A stretch of 64,000 nucleotides of DNA from Condylostoma magnum (GCA_920105805.1 CAKKTI010000024.1:1-64000), one strand, 5' to 3'; positions 12,192 to 26,262 are shown, counted from the stretch's first letter. Numbers and translations are program-made. The notes: generated from the letters alone by a model not told the origin.

Positions 12192-12692
12192 TTAACAGTC
12201 TTTCTTTCTATGATCTCTGAATTTAAGCAAACCTCTTGGCCTTAGTGTTTTACTTTTAGGTGCAACAAGGCGATGAGACTTACTAACTGTATCATGATAT
12301 AGTTAAAAGCAATTATTACAGTATCTAATTAGCATGCATCCTAAGCACACTCCATCCGAAGGATTATCGCATTTATTGCATCCTAATTTTTTCACCATAC
12401 TAGCAGCCCCTTTCATTACCCCATCCTCCGAGTCATATTTATAATGCTTAGTCTCTTCATATACGGTTTCAAATGTGCTATCAGTCTTTGCAGAGTCCGG
12501 ATCAGATTCTAAAACTTCTGCATAGGTTTCACAATTTCTATTAGAATTTTCATTCAAATCACAGCGTATCATTAATTCTGACTTAGGACGCGCATTGGAG
12601 TTATTCTGTTTAGAGTTTCGTCGATCCTCAGGATAAGACTTTCTACTAGAATTGCAGCAAGAGGGAAAAAGGCTACTTAACCATTCGCTCAT
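12192..12692 (-). CDS. B-box-like zinc-binding protein
   Basis: About 166 residues. The N-terminal 95 are polar (SSRKSYPEDRRNSKQNN) and acidic. A compact metal-binding segment follows, CNKCDNPSDGVCLGCMLIRYCNNCF with two histidines after it, in B-box-like spacing (C-x2-C ... C-x2-C ... C-x2-C ... H ... H). The C-terminus is basic (KSKTLRPRGLLKFRDHRKKDC) and ends in TAA. The start MSEWLSSLF lies 22 bp after the MAP kinase stop on the same strand. The function is unknown; B-boxes usually mediate protein contacts in ubiquitin ligases or cytoskeletal adaptors. Confidence 0.72.
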
Positions 12693-12714
12693 ATTAATTT
12701 ATTTACTACTACCT

Positions 12715-13842
<1,128 letters not shown>

Positions 13843-13903
13843 TTTTAAATTATTCTAACAGTTTTTAAAGAATCTAGATTTCTTGCTGGGTTAAAGGCTG
13901 TAC

Positions 13904-15430
13904 TTAAGTATCAGTTAGCCCTTTTATAAAGTCATTGACGTCTATCTGCCCGTCATTATCACTGTCCACCTCATCGAATGCTTTCTTCATTACACTTCGC
14001 TTGGCTGGGTCATCAGCTTTGAAAAATGTGCTAATGTCGTGGTATGAAATCCTATTCTTATCCTTGCTGATCCTGTTAAACACTAGATTAAGCTGATCCT
14101 GGGTGACTTCTTGGCTTCAGTTTACAGTAGCAGTTAAAAACTCAGTGTAGTTGAAAAGGCCTTCAGATTTAAATTCGAGCTTTTGTATGACTTCGTCTAT
14201 GCTTTATTAGGATATCAGGCCTAGTTGGAGAAAACCTTTTATTATGTCATTCCTGTTTAGTTTACCATCACCGTCTTCATCGAGACTGAGGAAGAGATCT
14301 TGGATAAAGGAAATGTTCTCGGCGGAAAGCATTTAGGAGGCCATGTAGCCTAAGGCTACTTGTTTTAATTGGGGTCCTGATTTGAACTTTGCTAGATTTT
14401 CAAGTGTTTCTAGGTAAATAGGATGATCAATAACCATGCCGTTGGCTCTATGTTGAATCCAACTATCCCTCAAAGCTCCTTCGGAAGAAACTCTAGTATT
14501 AATGTCTACTTATAGCATTTTTTACACAACATACATAGCATCCCTCGATACATATTTTCACTCAGGCTTGTAGAAACTGTAATTGCATTCTCTTATACTC
14601 TGAAATATTTCTTCATCGGTTTCCCCTTCAAAAGGATAAACTCCGGTTAGTAGTAAACACAGAATAACTCCACAAGACCATATATCAGATTTTTCATGAT
14701 ATTTACCATCTAAAGCTTCTGGAGCCATGTAATAAGACTTTTTAACTACAGAACTCACCCTCATATTCGTTTTGATATTCAATGCTCCACTAAAATTAAT
14801 TAGTTTTATCCCAGCATGCTCTTAGTCTGACGCAAATACAACGTTATCCGGCCTTATATCCCCGTGTGCTATACCTGCTTTATGGCAGTATGTAACAGCT
14901 GATATTAACTATCGCATTGATGATGCAATATAATTTTCACTCGAATCTTCTATTTATTATGTCCTACTGAATATGTCTTGTAGTGTATAATCTTCTAAAA
15001 CAATGTGCATTTCTTCAGGAGTTTCGAAAAGCTCTATTAGTTTAGTTATATGAGGATGGTCGAATTGTCTTAGAATTTCAGATTCAAACAGGTAGGTCAT
15101 TTAAGACTTTTATTTTGTGATTGTTTTTATTATTCGATCAATATTCGTTTGCTTATTTGTGGCTCTATGTATTTTAAAAAAGTCTTATTCCTGTAGCTGG
15201 TCCTTTATTATATATTATTGTTCTATTGGCTATTCTATTACTGTGACAAAACGGGCTCTTGTAATTCGTATGCTGGACTATGTTCTATTACGACGCCTTT
15301 ATTAATGCTCTGAGGAGTTACTAATATAAGAGGGCTCCCTCTTTATTCCTTGTATTTATTGGGATAGAAAGCTTCTTTAAGCTTCGATTATCTATTCTCT
15401 GGGTTTTTATATTGAGATACAACATCCCAT
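13904..15430 (-). CDS. CDPK-like protein with a degenerate kinase domain and EF hands
   Basis: About 508 residues. It begins MGCCIS, a likely N-myristoylation and palmitoylation site. The kinase-like domain keeps a candidate VAIK lysine (RIIKTI) and APE (YYMAPEAL). The glycine loop has no glycines (LQEQDFFKIHRA), HRDLKPEN is HGDIRPDN, and DFG is NFS. The C-terminal half holds four EF-hand positions: the first (DEDGDGKLNRND) and last (DSDNDGQIDVND) look calcium-competent, the middle two degenerate. Tryptophans in KPEWKYVS and TVNWSQEV are TGA. The order kinase-EF hands is that of calcium-dependent protein kinases of plants and alveolates, but the missing DFG aspartate suggests a calcium-sensing pseudokinase. 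A second possible TAA stop lies 54 bp further on, 7 bp from the MAPK ATG. Confidence 0.88.
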
Positions 15431-15723
15431 TACTTATGGAATTTAAATGAAAGATTAAATGAGGGCTTAAGGAATAAAGCTTTAAGGTTATTTAGCTTTA
15501 TTGCTGTATTAATACATAAAAACTTGATATTAGTGTTTGGAATCAGAAATTAACTATTTTTAATCCTACCAGTAATAGCAGTTGTTATATCCATTTAACG
15601 CTTAATAAGAAATGCAATGGTTAAATTCTTATGTATACAGATTAACTATTAAGCTTAATTACAGTAATCTATCATTATATATTCTAATTCTAAATAAAAA
15701 CTATAAAAATAATGGGGTGCTGT
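15431..15723. other. Divergent intergenic region with a stem-loop
   Basis: This 293-bp stretch separates the start of the CDPK-like gene from the START gene. AATAAAGCT at 15473-15481 and AGCTTTATT at 15494-15502 form a perfect 9-bp inverted repeat. It presumably holds both promoters, but I see no conserved element. Frames on the + strand are open, so a longer START N-terminus cannot be excluded. Confidence 0.5.
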
Positions 15724-16401
15724 ATGACAAGAGAAAAGGAATTCTAAAAGCAAGAAAATTAAGACTAACCAAAATTAAAAATAACAGGTCCGTACGAAGA
15801 CAATCATGCAAATGAAATATACTAATACTACAGATAGTTAAAACAAGCTGACAACTGAGACGAGAATATTTAAAAGCCGAATCCCGATTGCAATATCAAA
15901 TTTGTATGTGGTTCCAAGTATAGATCAGACTTATATGTTTTCTCCTTAGATTTTACCCTTCCCGACATAGATTTTGATCTCATAAAGAAAATGCTGTATG
16001 ACGGAGAAACTAGAAAGTAATGGGACACGTCTATTAAACATCACGAAACAAAAGAAGAAACGGAAAAATATAAGCTGATATACTCTATTAATAAAATGCC
16101 AATGCTATTCAAAGATAGAGGATTTATGGAAAAATTCCTATACCATGAGACAAGTACTTAATTACTAGTAGTTTACTATTCAGTGCCCTGTGATGATTTC
16201 AAGAAAGTCGAAGAAGCTCATACATACATAGGAGTGAATTAATTTGAGAAAAGCGATGGTTAAATGAAAGTAAGCACACTATAATAGATTGATATGAAGA
16301 CTTCTCTGCAAAAATCATCTTCAAAAATAGCAGTGAACAATTTTCACAAATGGGTGAAATCTTTTATCAATTTTGCTTTGAAGAATTACAACAAATCTTA
16401 G
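15724..16401 (+). CDS. START-domain lipid-binding protein
   Basis: About 225 residues, most of it one START domain. Family features seen: YYRQLKQADNWDENIQ, the strand SKYRSDLYVFSLDF, DFDLIKKMLYDGETRKQWD, then IYSINKMPMLFKDRGFME and a C-terminal amphipathic helix NNFHKWVKSFINFALKNY. START domains bind a single lipid or sterol in a hydrophobic pocket and move it between membranes. No other domain is visible. The frame ends TCT TAG, followed in frame by TTT TAA TGA, so all three terminators stand together. The convergent coiled-coil gene ends 14 bp further on. Confidence 0.83.
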
Positions 16402-16415
16402 TTTTAATGAGGTTA

Positions 16416-19400
16416 TTAACGTTTAGGTGATGAAATAAAGTATTGCTGGGATCTTCCTTTTTGTTAGAGTCTTTTATGCAGTAGTGTGTTTTCATCGATT
16501 AAATCTTGTATTGTCTGAGCTCTTTCGGCTAAATCCCCGGATAATTTCTCTCTTTCTTTTGTTAGGTTTTCAATTGCATCTGCGATTGCAATGCCATCCA
16601 TAGAAGCTTGTCTTAAATCATTGTTTTCTTTTACTATTTCAATGTTTTCTTATTGGATTTGATTTAATGAGTGTCTTAACTAAAAGATATCTTGTTATTT
16701 CTATGCAAGTTATCTTTGTATGCTATAAATTCTATTTCCGAATACCATGGTAATTCATTTCTAGAAAGCTCGTTGAAGATCTTGCTTTATTCTTAGATTC
16801 TAAAAGCTGATTGATACATTTTATCCCCTTTTATAATGATGCTCTAACAGTCTAGAATACGTTTATAAACATGATATTTACTCAGAATCCTACTCAATTA
16901 AATTTTCTAGTGAATGAATATCATGGTCCATTTTAGCAACAAGACTAATCAGTTCATTTCTATTGAATCCTTTGAGCTTCTCACTCACAATTTGCAGTCC
17001 AATTCTCCATTACTTAAAAGCATGCATAAGAGGTGCCTTTTTGCGGTAAGCCAGCATACGAGCGGCAGTTTTGGTAATTTACTTCTTTTTAATTACCCAT
17101 GTTTTCCATATTAAGAAAGTCTTTAAGAAAATTTGATTTTCTCCAGAATATTAAAAGTGTAAAACTCCTTTATGTATTAATGCTTGTTATAAGTTTTCTT
17201 TTTCAAGTAAAAACGTTTCAATGCGTTTTGGACTGATTCCTTCTTTTAGTAATAGTTAATTTAGAGTGTTCACTCTAGTTTTTAAGTAATTGTTTTAGAC
17301 AGCAATGGGACCAACTGTATTTTACTTCTCAATCTGGTTTTCAGTGAATGTGAATTATACCCAATAGTACCATTTTAACCGTAGTTTTCTATAATACGCG
17401 TTTAGTATAACACTGCGTACTTTAATCCCACTATTTACTTTGAAATCTGTTGCTTTTTTCCATATATTATAAAATCTTCCTAAAGTATTGTATGTTATTC
17501 TATGGAAAGTATGGGAAAGACTTGTTTATTAGTTCTTTCTAGTGAATATCTTTATAGAATTATTTTGATTTGCAAACTATTGAATAAGAAAATACCCTGT
17601 CTTTTGGCAATCAAATATGTATTTATTTTAAATTCTTTTCATTAGGCTTTATATATATATAGTGCTACTGTAATGAGCAGCCCAACCTTTAAATGCTCTT
17701 TATATCAAATTTCCACTATATTTTCCTTAAGCTGTTAAATCTGCAACTTATTTTTTGCTTTAATTATGAGAATGAGCTTATAGTGATTTTATAGCAAATT
17801 GGAATTTAATACTTTTTCTATTCTTTTAAAACCTTCGACTAGATCTTTATATTGCTTAAGATCTTTTAATAACTATTATTCATGCATCAAACAACCTCTT
17901 AACTGTTTTTTAAGTTATCTGGGTAAAACTTTTCTTTATATTATTCTTTTTAATTAGGTTTTACTTATAGGCTAATTACTAGCTTTATTAGGTATTAATT
18001 CTTTAATCGTTCTCTAGATTATTAATGACAATCGTTAGTTAATTCAATTTCCAATTCTTGAAAAATAATTTCTTAAGTCTTATATCACTTTTCTGCAATT
18101 ATCTAATTACAGCCTTAATTCTCTATTACTTATTATGAGTTTTAAGTGAGTAGTGTCTTATTTCTCTAAAAGTTTGTTTTTAAATGCTTTTATGAGCCGT
18201 TTGCATTAGCTTATTTAGTTAAGTTTTCTTATGCTGATAATACTACTTTCATTACTAGAAAATATAATCTGCTTTACTTTCACAATAAGTATTGTTCATA
18301 TCATTTTGTGTCTTTTATATGAAATACAATTTAAGCTTTTCTAATTTCTCTGATTTCTGTTTCTCTTATAGTAGAACTTCGTTTGTTGACTATAATTAAA
18401 CCATTAAATCCTGTTAGGCTTGTTTAGCTTGCCTTCTTTCACTTTTAATATCCTTTTAATACCGCTGTATTGTAATTGTATTATCAGTAATAGCTCTATT
18501 ATAAGCTCCCTTTTTCCACATTCTTATTGCTTATCTTAAATTCTAGTTGTTTAGCCACTTTATCAATTTTTAACTGTATGAAATTTGACACTTAGTCAAT
18601 TGTACACTGTTTTTCCATTATTTAATTCCTTTACTCATAAAAGTATTAACATTTCTAATGATTGCATTGATTAATCTTCTTTTTCCAGTCCTTTTAGCTT
18701 TTCTCTCAGCCAAGTGTATTTCTTATTTAGACTTTTATATAGTTTTTTCCCTTTTAGCCAACTGTTTTTGTAAAATCTGATTTTAGGATAAGTATTCGTC
18801 ACTTTTGTAAAATAATTGATTTTGTATTGTCTTTTTATTATAGTTTGCCCATATACTATATGCCTGATTAACTAAAAAGAATTCAGTTTACTCTGTGACT
18901 CTTTTCAATATAGATTTAAACTTTTTATGCTATTAGTGATACTTATTCCAGTACTAGTAAGTTTTAATCATACTTTATCTACTTTGCTTTTATTTTGAAT
19001 AGTATAATCTTTTAAGCATTCTTTACTTTTTAATGCTGTGCTGCCTTTAGTTCTAAATTGCAGAGAATCCTTGTAATTGTAAGTTAAATTAAATTAAGTT
19101 CTTTATGAACCTTCCGCCTATTCTTTAATTAGACAATGTTAAACCGTTTCTTGCCCATTATCTTAGTGCAGCTATTAAGTATTTCTGATGAACTCTACGC
19201 AGCATATTCTTAAAACTTAGCTTACTCTTTTATGCTTGGTAAGCATATACACTTTCTAGTTAATTTGATTTCTCTTATATATCATCTAGATAGGTATAGA
19301 TCTAATTCTCTTGTAAATCTTTCATTTATTCTAACTAATTTAATTGCTTTTATTATGCTTATTATCTCCATTCATAAAACAACTAAGCTTTACTATATCT

Positions 19401-21326
19401 TTCTCGCTTTAATACTAATTATTTAAATCTTTTCAATCCAGATTGTATGTGAGTTATATACTACTTCCACTTTTACAGGTAGCTTTTGTTTATCTCTAAT
19501 GTTTAGTTACATATACACCTCAATGCTTTAATATGCCTTACTCTGCTTTCCTTTTCAACAGCTTATTTTAATTCTTTCTGTAATGTTTGTCTCAATGGTA
19601 CTTCTTTTTACAATGTTTTAACGGCTTCTAGGTGATTTTATTTAATAAAGTAATTTTTCCATGCATAAAAACACTTATCCTTCTGTAAATTTATGATTTC
19701 TTTATTAGATCTAAGCACAAAGTTCTCAAATTTCTTGTTTTAGTTGAATCTACTATTAATATTTTTCCACAAGCTAAATGATTGGAACTTCTCTTTGTTT
19801 TTATGTAGAAATATCATTCTTTTGATGCATTGTTTTCTTAGCTTTTAGTTTCTGATCAGCTCCTTGAATTGCTTAATAATCCTATGCTTTAAGAAGTTAT
19901 CTGCTATATTCTTTTGTTTATCTTGGTATAGTCTTTAGTATCTTTGTTGCATAGTTGCATTCTTAAATGCTTAGAAAATAGTACTTTTAATCATAAATCC
20001 TCCCCATTCTGTTGCTAAATCTTCTTACCTTTATTTAAATAGTGCTTATTATATCATTTTACACCAATTTTACATGTAAATTTATACTCTTTTATTTTTA
20101 TTCGTATTTATCAATGCAATCAGCTTTTAATTTCTAAGTTTAGCATATTATACAGCCTAATTTCATCTTTTAATACATTACGAAAATTGACTATATTTTT
20201 GATTCTATAACACCTTATTTAATGTTATTAGTCCGATCCTTATATTATTAATACAATTCTATGAATTCCTTTAATTTTTGATCCACTAATTCCACACCAT
20301 TTACATAGTTTTTAGATTCCTTAGTCGATTAATAGTAAAATCTCTAGAAACCTTTATTTTATTCCAGCCAAGTACTCCTCTCCACTTCTATAACGCTAGT
20401 AATTTCTTTTTAAACATGTTTCCAGTAATTAAATCTAGCCCCCTCTTAAACTTTTTGACTTATACATCAGAAGTCTTGAATTGAATTTCTCTAAACGCTT
20501 TTCCAACCCTTCTACTGCAAATTTTACTTAAATCTACAGCAATACCTCTACTTGCTAATAGTCTCACATGTCTTTGATTAATACAGTTTAAATTTTACCT
20601 TTCATTATTATACTCAATTACCATTTCATTAAATCTCTCAGCTTCATCCCCTACTCTCATTTCTGCATCATATAGTTACTTTTCAGTACGATTTTTGATA
20701 TCTTATAGCTCAGAATTTTCCATGATCAGCTTTTTCTAGTACTCATCCATGTCATTAATTTACTACATCATTTAATTCATCTAATCACACAGCCTTTTGT
20801 TATCACCTTCTAATGTATTAATATGCTCAAATTAAGTTTTTACCTTGTCACTCAAATCTTAATTGACTGTACTAAAAGATCCTGTGGCTTATTCATATTC
20901 TCGTAGCTAAGCCTTAAGTTAAGCTCTTTCTTGCTCCATATTAAACACAGTTTGCTTAAGCCTGTAATTTTCCTCCTTTTCATACTAAAGATCATTGTTT
21001 AAATTTTTATCTACCATTGACCTTAGTTTGTCTTATTGGAATAATTTTGACTCATAGTCCTTTCTTCTTTGCTCTTCATCTTGTAATTGACGTACAAGGT
21101 CTTGATTTGTGTATTTAAGGGAGTCTACTTGGGCTAGTAGCCCATTGATTCGCTTTAAAAGTTAAACCCGGTTATTTTCATCTGGCTCCCCGTTTCTTAG
21201 TTGGCTTATTGAAAAAGGGGACTGTTTTTAAGTTAATTGCTCTGATAGATTGCTATGACTATTGGATCGACTAGAATGATCCACTTTTCTAGGGATAAAG
21301 TTGAATTCGCTTTGACGGAAGCTCAT
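16416..21326 (-). CDS. Very long coiled-coil protein (about 1636 residues)
   Basis: Start and stop are in frame over 4911 bp without any intron. The N-terminus MSFRQSEFNFIPRKVD is serine-rich and ends near residue 55. From there to the end the protein is almost entirely heptad-like and rich in Q, K, E, L and N (LLKRINGLLAQVDSLKYTNQ, VRQLQDEEQRRKDYE). It closes with ENLTKEREKLSGDLAERAQT...SPKR before TAA TAA. Such proteins in ciliates are usually cytoskeletal or basal-body scaffolds, but no specific family is evident. The middle third (about 17.2-20.3 kb) is unusually rich in A and T and in TAA/TAG glutamines. Its reading is supported by frame continuity and by coordinates that stay in register at both ends and at a check point near 19.1 kb. 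Confidence 0.72.
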
Positions 21327-21592
21327 TTTTATTATATATTTTGGAAATATTTATGGTAAGGGTTTTAATCTTATATAGCTGATGTTAGGAAATATAAAGG
21401 TTTTAACTAAAAGGGACTATTTCCTCTTACTTGTAAAAGGTACTTTTATACTAGATTTGTTCTAACCATCACTAGAAGTTTATAAACAGCTTACTCTCAG
21501 CATTATCTATATTCCAAGTAATACTAAATAATATACTGCTTCATTAAACATTCAGTCTTTTATATCGCATAAATTATTTTTCAAGTTGATAA

Positions 21593-22138
21593 ATGATTTA
21601 TTTCAACAGCTTTGCAAAGTGATACAATTACCAACTAACAAATAGACCAATGCTAAGCCGTGGGATAACAATGACAATTACTTGGACGATTTCAGATATG
21701 CTGAGCTAGTTAATTAGAATAAAAAGCGCAAATAAAAGCTTTTTTGACAATGTGAAGCTAAAATAAACACTAAAGACAGCTATTTTTGGGGCAATGAACG
21801 TTCCTATTGTGTACTTTCATTACAACAAGATTCTCACCTGAATCGGGTATTTTCCCCTTCAACTGCTTTATGACTAACTTGTATATTCTCCTATATGAAT
21901 TCACTGATTCATAGCAGGAATGTCCCTTATGAATGGATAAAACTTCGATAAAATTAAACACAAGTGAGAAACAGAATGATGGGCAGTTCAAAAGAGAGCC
22001 TGGTTTTTTTGGACAACAGTATAATTTGTTAATCTAAAATATATACCTTTAATGTATAGAATGTTAACAGTCAATTTAGCTTCTATCATTTTTTCTACTT
22101 ATCTATGCTATAACAATTTCAAAGAGGTAGAATACTAG
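21593..22138 (+). CDS. Mpv17/PMP22-family membrane protein
   Basis: 181 residues, the normal size of the family. Features seen: KWYNYQLTNRPMLSRGI near the N-terminus, ISDMLSQLI, FGAMNVPIVYFHYNKIL, DQLVYSPIWIHWFIAGMSL, EWWAVQKRAWFFWTTVQFVN, and the final IPLMYRMLTVNLASIIFSTYLC. Four membrane segments are expected. Members sit in the inner mitochondrial or the peroxisomal membrane and form or regulate small-solute channels; which organelle cannot be told. At least seven tryptophans are TGA, several at family-conserved positions. The stop is TAG, 59 bp before the next gene. Confidence 0.88.
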
Positions 22139-22197
22139 TTACTTAATATTTTTAGCATAAATTAGTCATAACGTAAATTATTAGTAAACATTTTAGT

Positions 22198-23460
22198 ATG
22201 TAAACTTAAAATTAACCGGTTGGAAAAAAATAAAATCCTACAAAAACAGTTTAAGGGGCCCGTTCAACCTTAAAATCATATCTTAGTAAAAGTACTTTAA
22301 TCTCAAACGAAAAGTATCAAGATCTTAAAAAGCACTTGTCTGATATATAAGAAGATATTCATTTAGAAGATTCAGTACTATATCCCAAAACTACGATTTA
22401 ATGAAGAAAAAACATTTTTAGATCATTAAACTCTCTGCTTAATTAAGTTATTTTTACTGAAAACCGACAATTGTAACTGCGAGCTCTGTAAAAAGCTTAT
22501 AACTGGTTTAATGAAATAATGCGTAAGTCTTATAATAAGTAACTATTGGCAAAAATGAATAAAGAGAAGTTATAAAATCCTTATTTGCATAGTAAAGGAC
22601 ATATTGCTTTGAATTAATCTCAGGATACTGCACCTTCATCCAGGCCATTTACTTCTTTTGCTTAGAGAGGAGGGACAAAATCACTATCATTTACCCCAGA
22701 TCTAGCGTTCATAGGCCAAGGGGATCCTTAGAAAACGGAAAATGTGAATTGAAGGAATAATTATATGTTTTATAATCCAACTAAATTAGAGAAAAGTTTA
22801 GAGCAGAGATATATGCAGTAATAAAGCTATAAAATAAATGATATCAGAATATAAGAAGACCTAAAACGTAAAATGATGTGCTGAAGTTAGTAAAGATCTA
22901 GAAGGAGCGAAGAGTCTTATAGGAAATCTGATAGTAGTACTGTAGCTTATAGGGATAGAATTAGATCGTAGACCCCTAATATTACTCAAATAAGACCATA
23001 ATCATAGATGGTTGATTTTACTTAAAGAAAACAACAGAATTTCTTTATAACTGAAGGAAAGGATATAGAAAATGATGAAGAATATGCATTTTAGAGCCTT
23101 GGTGGTAGGGTTGAAGAAATTAGGAAGCTAAACCATGGTTTAATTTCTCCTCCGAAACATAAATCAACACATATTAACTACAATTCTATTAGTGCCTATT
23201 CAAATGCTGAAAAATGAGCAGAGCCAAGACAAAATTTTTCCAAAGATTCCGAAAAAGTACGGTTAAATGAGGTTTAGAAGATAAAGTATTTAATGGCAAG
23301 TCAGAAAATTCCCATTTCAACTAAGACTCTGTGCAATGCTCTTATTGCTCCTTAGGAAATTATTAAAAATACTAAATATTTTCCCATAGGAGGGTGCAGA
23401 TTGATGAGCAATCCTAAGTACAGTGTAGCAAAGGCTAAGAAAAAGGGTCGGAGAAGATGA
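22198..23460 (+). CDS. Unknown basic protein, about 420 residues
   Basis: Starts MQTQNQPVGKKQNPTKTVQG. It contains a helical segment near residues 85-125 (QLQLRALQKAYNWFNE) and a serine/arginine-rich low-complexity middle (CWSQQRSRRSEESYRKSDSS). The C-terminal part is more ordered (ISTKTLCNALIAPQEII, YFPIGGCRLMSNPKYSVAK), and the end is strongly basic, KAKKKGRRR followed by TGA. Tryptophans from TGA occur in IQWRKN, NVNWRNN and EKWAEPR. I recognise no family. It lies on the same strand as the Mpv17 gene. It is one of the few genes here that clearly end in TGA. Confidence 0.68.
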
Positions 23461-23601
23461 TAAATATGTAAATAAGTTTTTTCTATAGTTATAGGATTTT
23501 TATGATAATTATTCGTTACAAAAGCCTAATAAGGTAAAATATAGCATTAAGACTAGTTAATTTTGCTTTCATATATCATAAGTAATATTAAAAGTTTATT
23601 A

Positions 23602-24093
23602 TTAATCACACTGATAGTTTTCTTCGTAAAATTTTTCTAGTATCAATCTAGCCAATTCAATCAGGCTTTCTTAATAATTTTAATCAAAAGAGTTAAAATC
23701 AGCATTGCTTAGATATTACTTTAACCGTTGTATAAATAATAAATCAAAAGAATTATTTTATACATGCATTTCTTAGTTAAAATAATCATCCAGAAAAGAA
23801 CTTCCAGACTTATCCAAATGTCTTTTGTATTTGTTCAGCGGTTAAATTGTTTAACAAAATTGATCAAAGTTATTAGAAGCTTATTTAATTGGTGATTTAA
23901 CTTACTCACTTTTATTATCTTTCTAATCAACCATATAATCTGCAGATAAATCATTAGCAACTGAACTTTTAATTTATTCTCTTATAAAGTTTCATTATTA
24001 ACACATATCATCTGGGTTCTCATAAATCTGAATAAAAGTTACTCTTTAGCTTGTAGTGGCGATAAAGCTATTTAGATTCAGTTCTGAGCTCAT
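23602..24093 (-). CDS. Unknown acidic protein, 163 residues
   Basis: Starts MSSELNLNSFIATTSQRVTF and ends EKFYEENYQCD before three consecutive TAA codons. It is acidic and glutamine/asparagine-rich, with predicted helices near the C-terminus (LIELARLILEKFYEE). No domain is recognised. Its ATG lies only 4 bp from the divergent ATG of the CFAP97 gene, so the two must share whatever promoter exists. Confidence 0.6.
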
Positions 24094-24097
24094 AAAA

Positions 24098-26188
24098 ATG
24101 TGAAAAGCTGGAAATAAACCCTTGGAAGATTTAGAGGACAGTAGGAAATTTATAATTCATCAATAAAAGCTAGTTGGGATCTCATCTATGATTGACAATA
24201 GGAAGCCAAGGCCTATGAATCATTTGTCCTTCAATGCTAAAAAGTATATGCTACTTAAAAATAGAAGTCTTGATATTTAAAAAGAAAACAAAATTTTACT
24301 GTAAAAAATGCTTGATATTGACTTAAAATCAGCAACAAATTAGAAGTCTAAATCAATTAGGAAAATTTCCCTTAATAAAAATCTTAGAGTGAATTAAGCG
24401 TAAAAAATTCATCAGGAAAATCAAAAAATGCTTTAAAGGCTTTAAAAGGCAAAATCATCCCTTAAAATGCTAAGATGGTCTAAGGATTATGAGAAAACTT
24501 AGTATATTTCTAAAAATATATCAGAAAATGCTAGAAGAATAAGGCACAATGCATCAAGACTTAAGATGAACCCTTTAAATAGAAGCATGAAGGTTAGGCC
24601 AAATAGTGCATATGTTTTAAAGCAATAGTATATAAAAGTATTTAAAATGAATTAATTTTATGATGTTGGTTTTGTAGATGTTCGCGGAGATATAGGGGAA
24701 ACCTTTAGAAGAACACGTCATTTACTAATAGGTATGGAAAATTATAAAAAGACAAGTGGAAATTGGAAGAAATTAAGGCCAGGGACAATCTAAAAACTAT
24801 ACAAACTGAACAAATTTATACAAAATGACGAATAACAGCATTTAAGATACAGAAATAGTTCAGTAATAGATCATATGCATAGCCTATCTCCTAGATATAA
24901 AAGATAATAACCTGTTAATCTATCTAAAACTATTGATAGGAAATACTTGCATAAAAACCTAAAGTTCTAAAACCATCAAATACTGTAAGCAAAATCTGGT
25001 AAAGACACTCTTTCTAAGCTATACGAGGCTGGATAATGCGAAAACTCGTTAATAAGTGATTTAGGCTCAATGAGAAGCAGTTAAATTCTAAAATGGAGTT
25101 CAAAAGATTAAAGTCCACATGCAAAGAAGCCTCCTCACTTACATCACACAAATGGGAAACAAATAAATATAGATAAATTGCCTACTTACTAAGAGTTTGC
25201 AACTAAAAAGAGAAAAAGCTCATAATTTGCAAAGCTCTAATAAAAAATTGATAAAAGGACGACTTAAATTAAACAGTAGTTATCAGATACTAAGTAATAA
25301 CTGGATAGTTTGGATTATTTTATGAAGTAAAAAACTGGAATATAGTGGGATGGGGATAAAAGATTTCTTGATAGATTAACCAGGCATTAGCAAGATAAGT
25401 AAAAGGTTGTAGCTGATTACGTAAATAAAGTAAAGTTTAAATAACATGTAAACTATTAAAAGACATTGGATTTCACAAATGCTGTAAAAATGTTAGGTTA
25501 AAGATAGCCGAATTTGTCAGCTAATCGGACTCCACGGTCAATTAGTATGCAAATTGTATAAACTACTCTAAAATCTGACAGATCTCGAAATAAGTTGAGT
25601 AGTGTAGATAATACTCCATGTGCGAGAGCGAGTAGTTTTGAATAGCCTTAGAAGATTGAAGCAATTCAGCATAATAAATCATTGAATGAATTAACCGAAG
25701 ATTTTGGAGTTAATAAAAGGTAACAGTATGATAAACTATAGTAAATAATTGATAGAATTGTAATAGACCGACCATTTGTCATAAGAGAAAAAATGAGGTT
25801 AATGTCTGCTAATGAAATTATTCAGAGTAAAAATAAGTAATCACTTTCTGTTATATAAGAAATCACTAAAAAGGTAGATGAGAAGAAAATGGATATTATT
25901 CAATCGAATTAAAAGTAGTTTAAGATGTATATGAATATGCTGCAGGTGCTGAAAGAGTAGCAAAGTAGTACAACAGAGTCTTAAATTATGTTATTAGACA
26001 TACTTAAAATAATACTTGATGAAGATATCATAATGGACCAAGATATCTTTTATAAGATAATCTCAAATTTTACCACCAAAGAGCTTGTTAGCCCTAAATT
26101 TCAAAAATTACTTATTGTAATGAAACAAGAACTCAAGATAAATGAGCTTGATTATCAAACCTGGTTAGTTAAGGTGCATAAATTGTAA
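24098..26188 (+). CDS. CFAP97-domain (hemingway-like) ciliary protein
   Basis: About 696 residues in one frame. Residues 20-110 match the CFAP97/hemingway domain: HQQKLVGISSMIDNRKP, HLSFNAKKYMLLKNRSLDI and KENKILLQKMLDID are the usual landmarks. Family members are found in cilia and sperm tails and are needed for axoneme construction or stability. The rest is basic, lysine/serine/asparagine-rich and mostly without recognisable domains, with a more ordered, leucine-rich end (DILKIILDEDIIMDQDIF ... WLVKVHKL). The second codon is TGA (W). The ATG used lies 4 bp from the divergent start; a later methionine (SSM) would cut into the conserved domain. Stop is TAA. Confidence 0.78.
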
Positions 26189-26262
26189 ATATTGCAGTCT
26201 TTAAAAATCTACTTTGTTTATACTATAAACCAATCTCAGTTAAAATTATTATATAAATAATA

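Noticed and set aside
15447-15723. A longer, PH-like N-terminus for the START gene
   Set aside because: That frame is not in register with the START frame; the in-register frame starts cleanly at MTREKEF.
22319-22440. Apparent frameshift or intron in the 22198-23460 gene
   Set aside because: Recounting by coordinates gives one continuous frame with TGA as Trp (TIQWRKN); the break was a reading slip.
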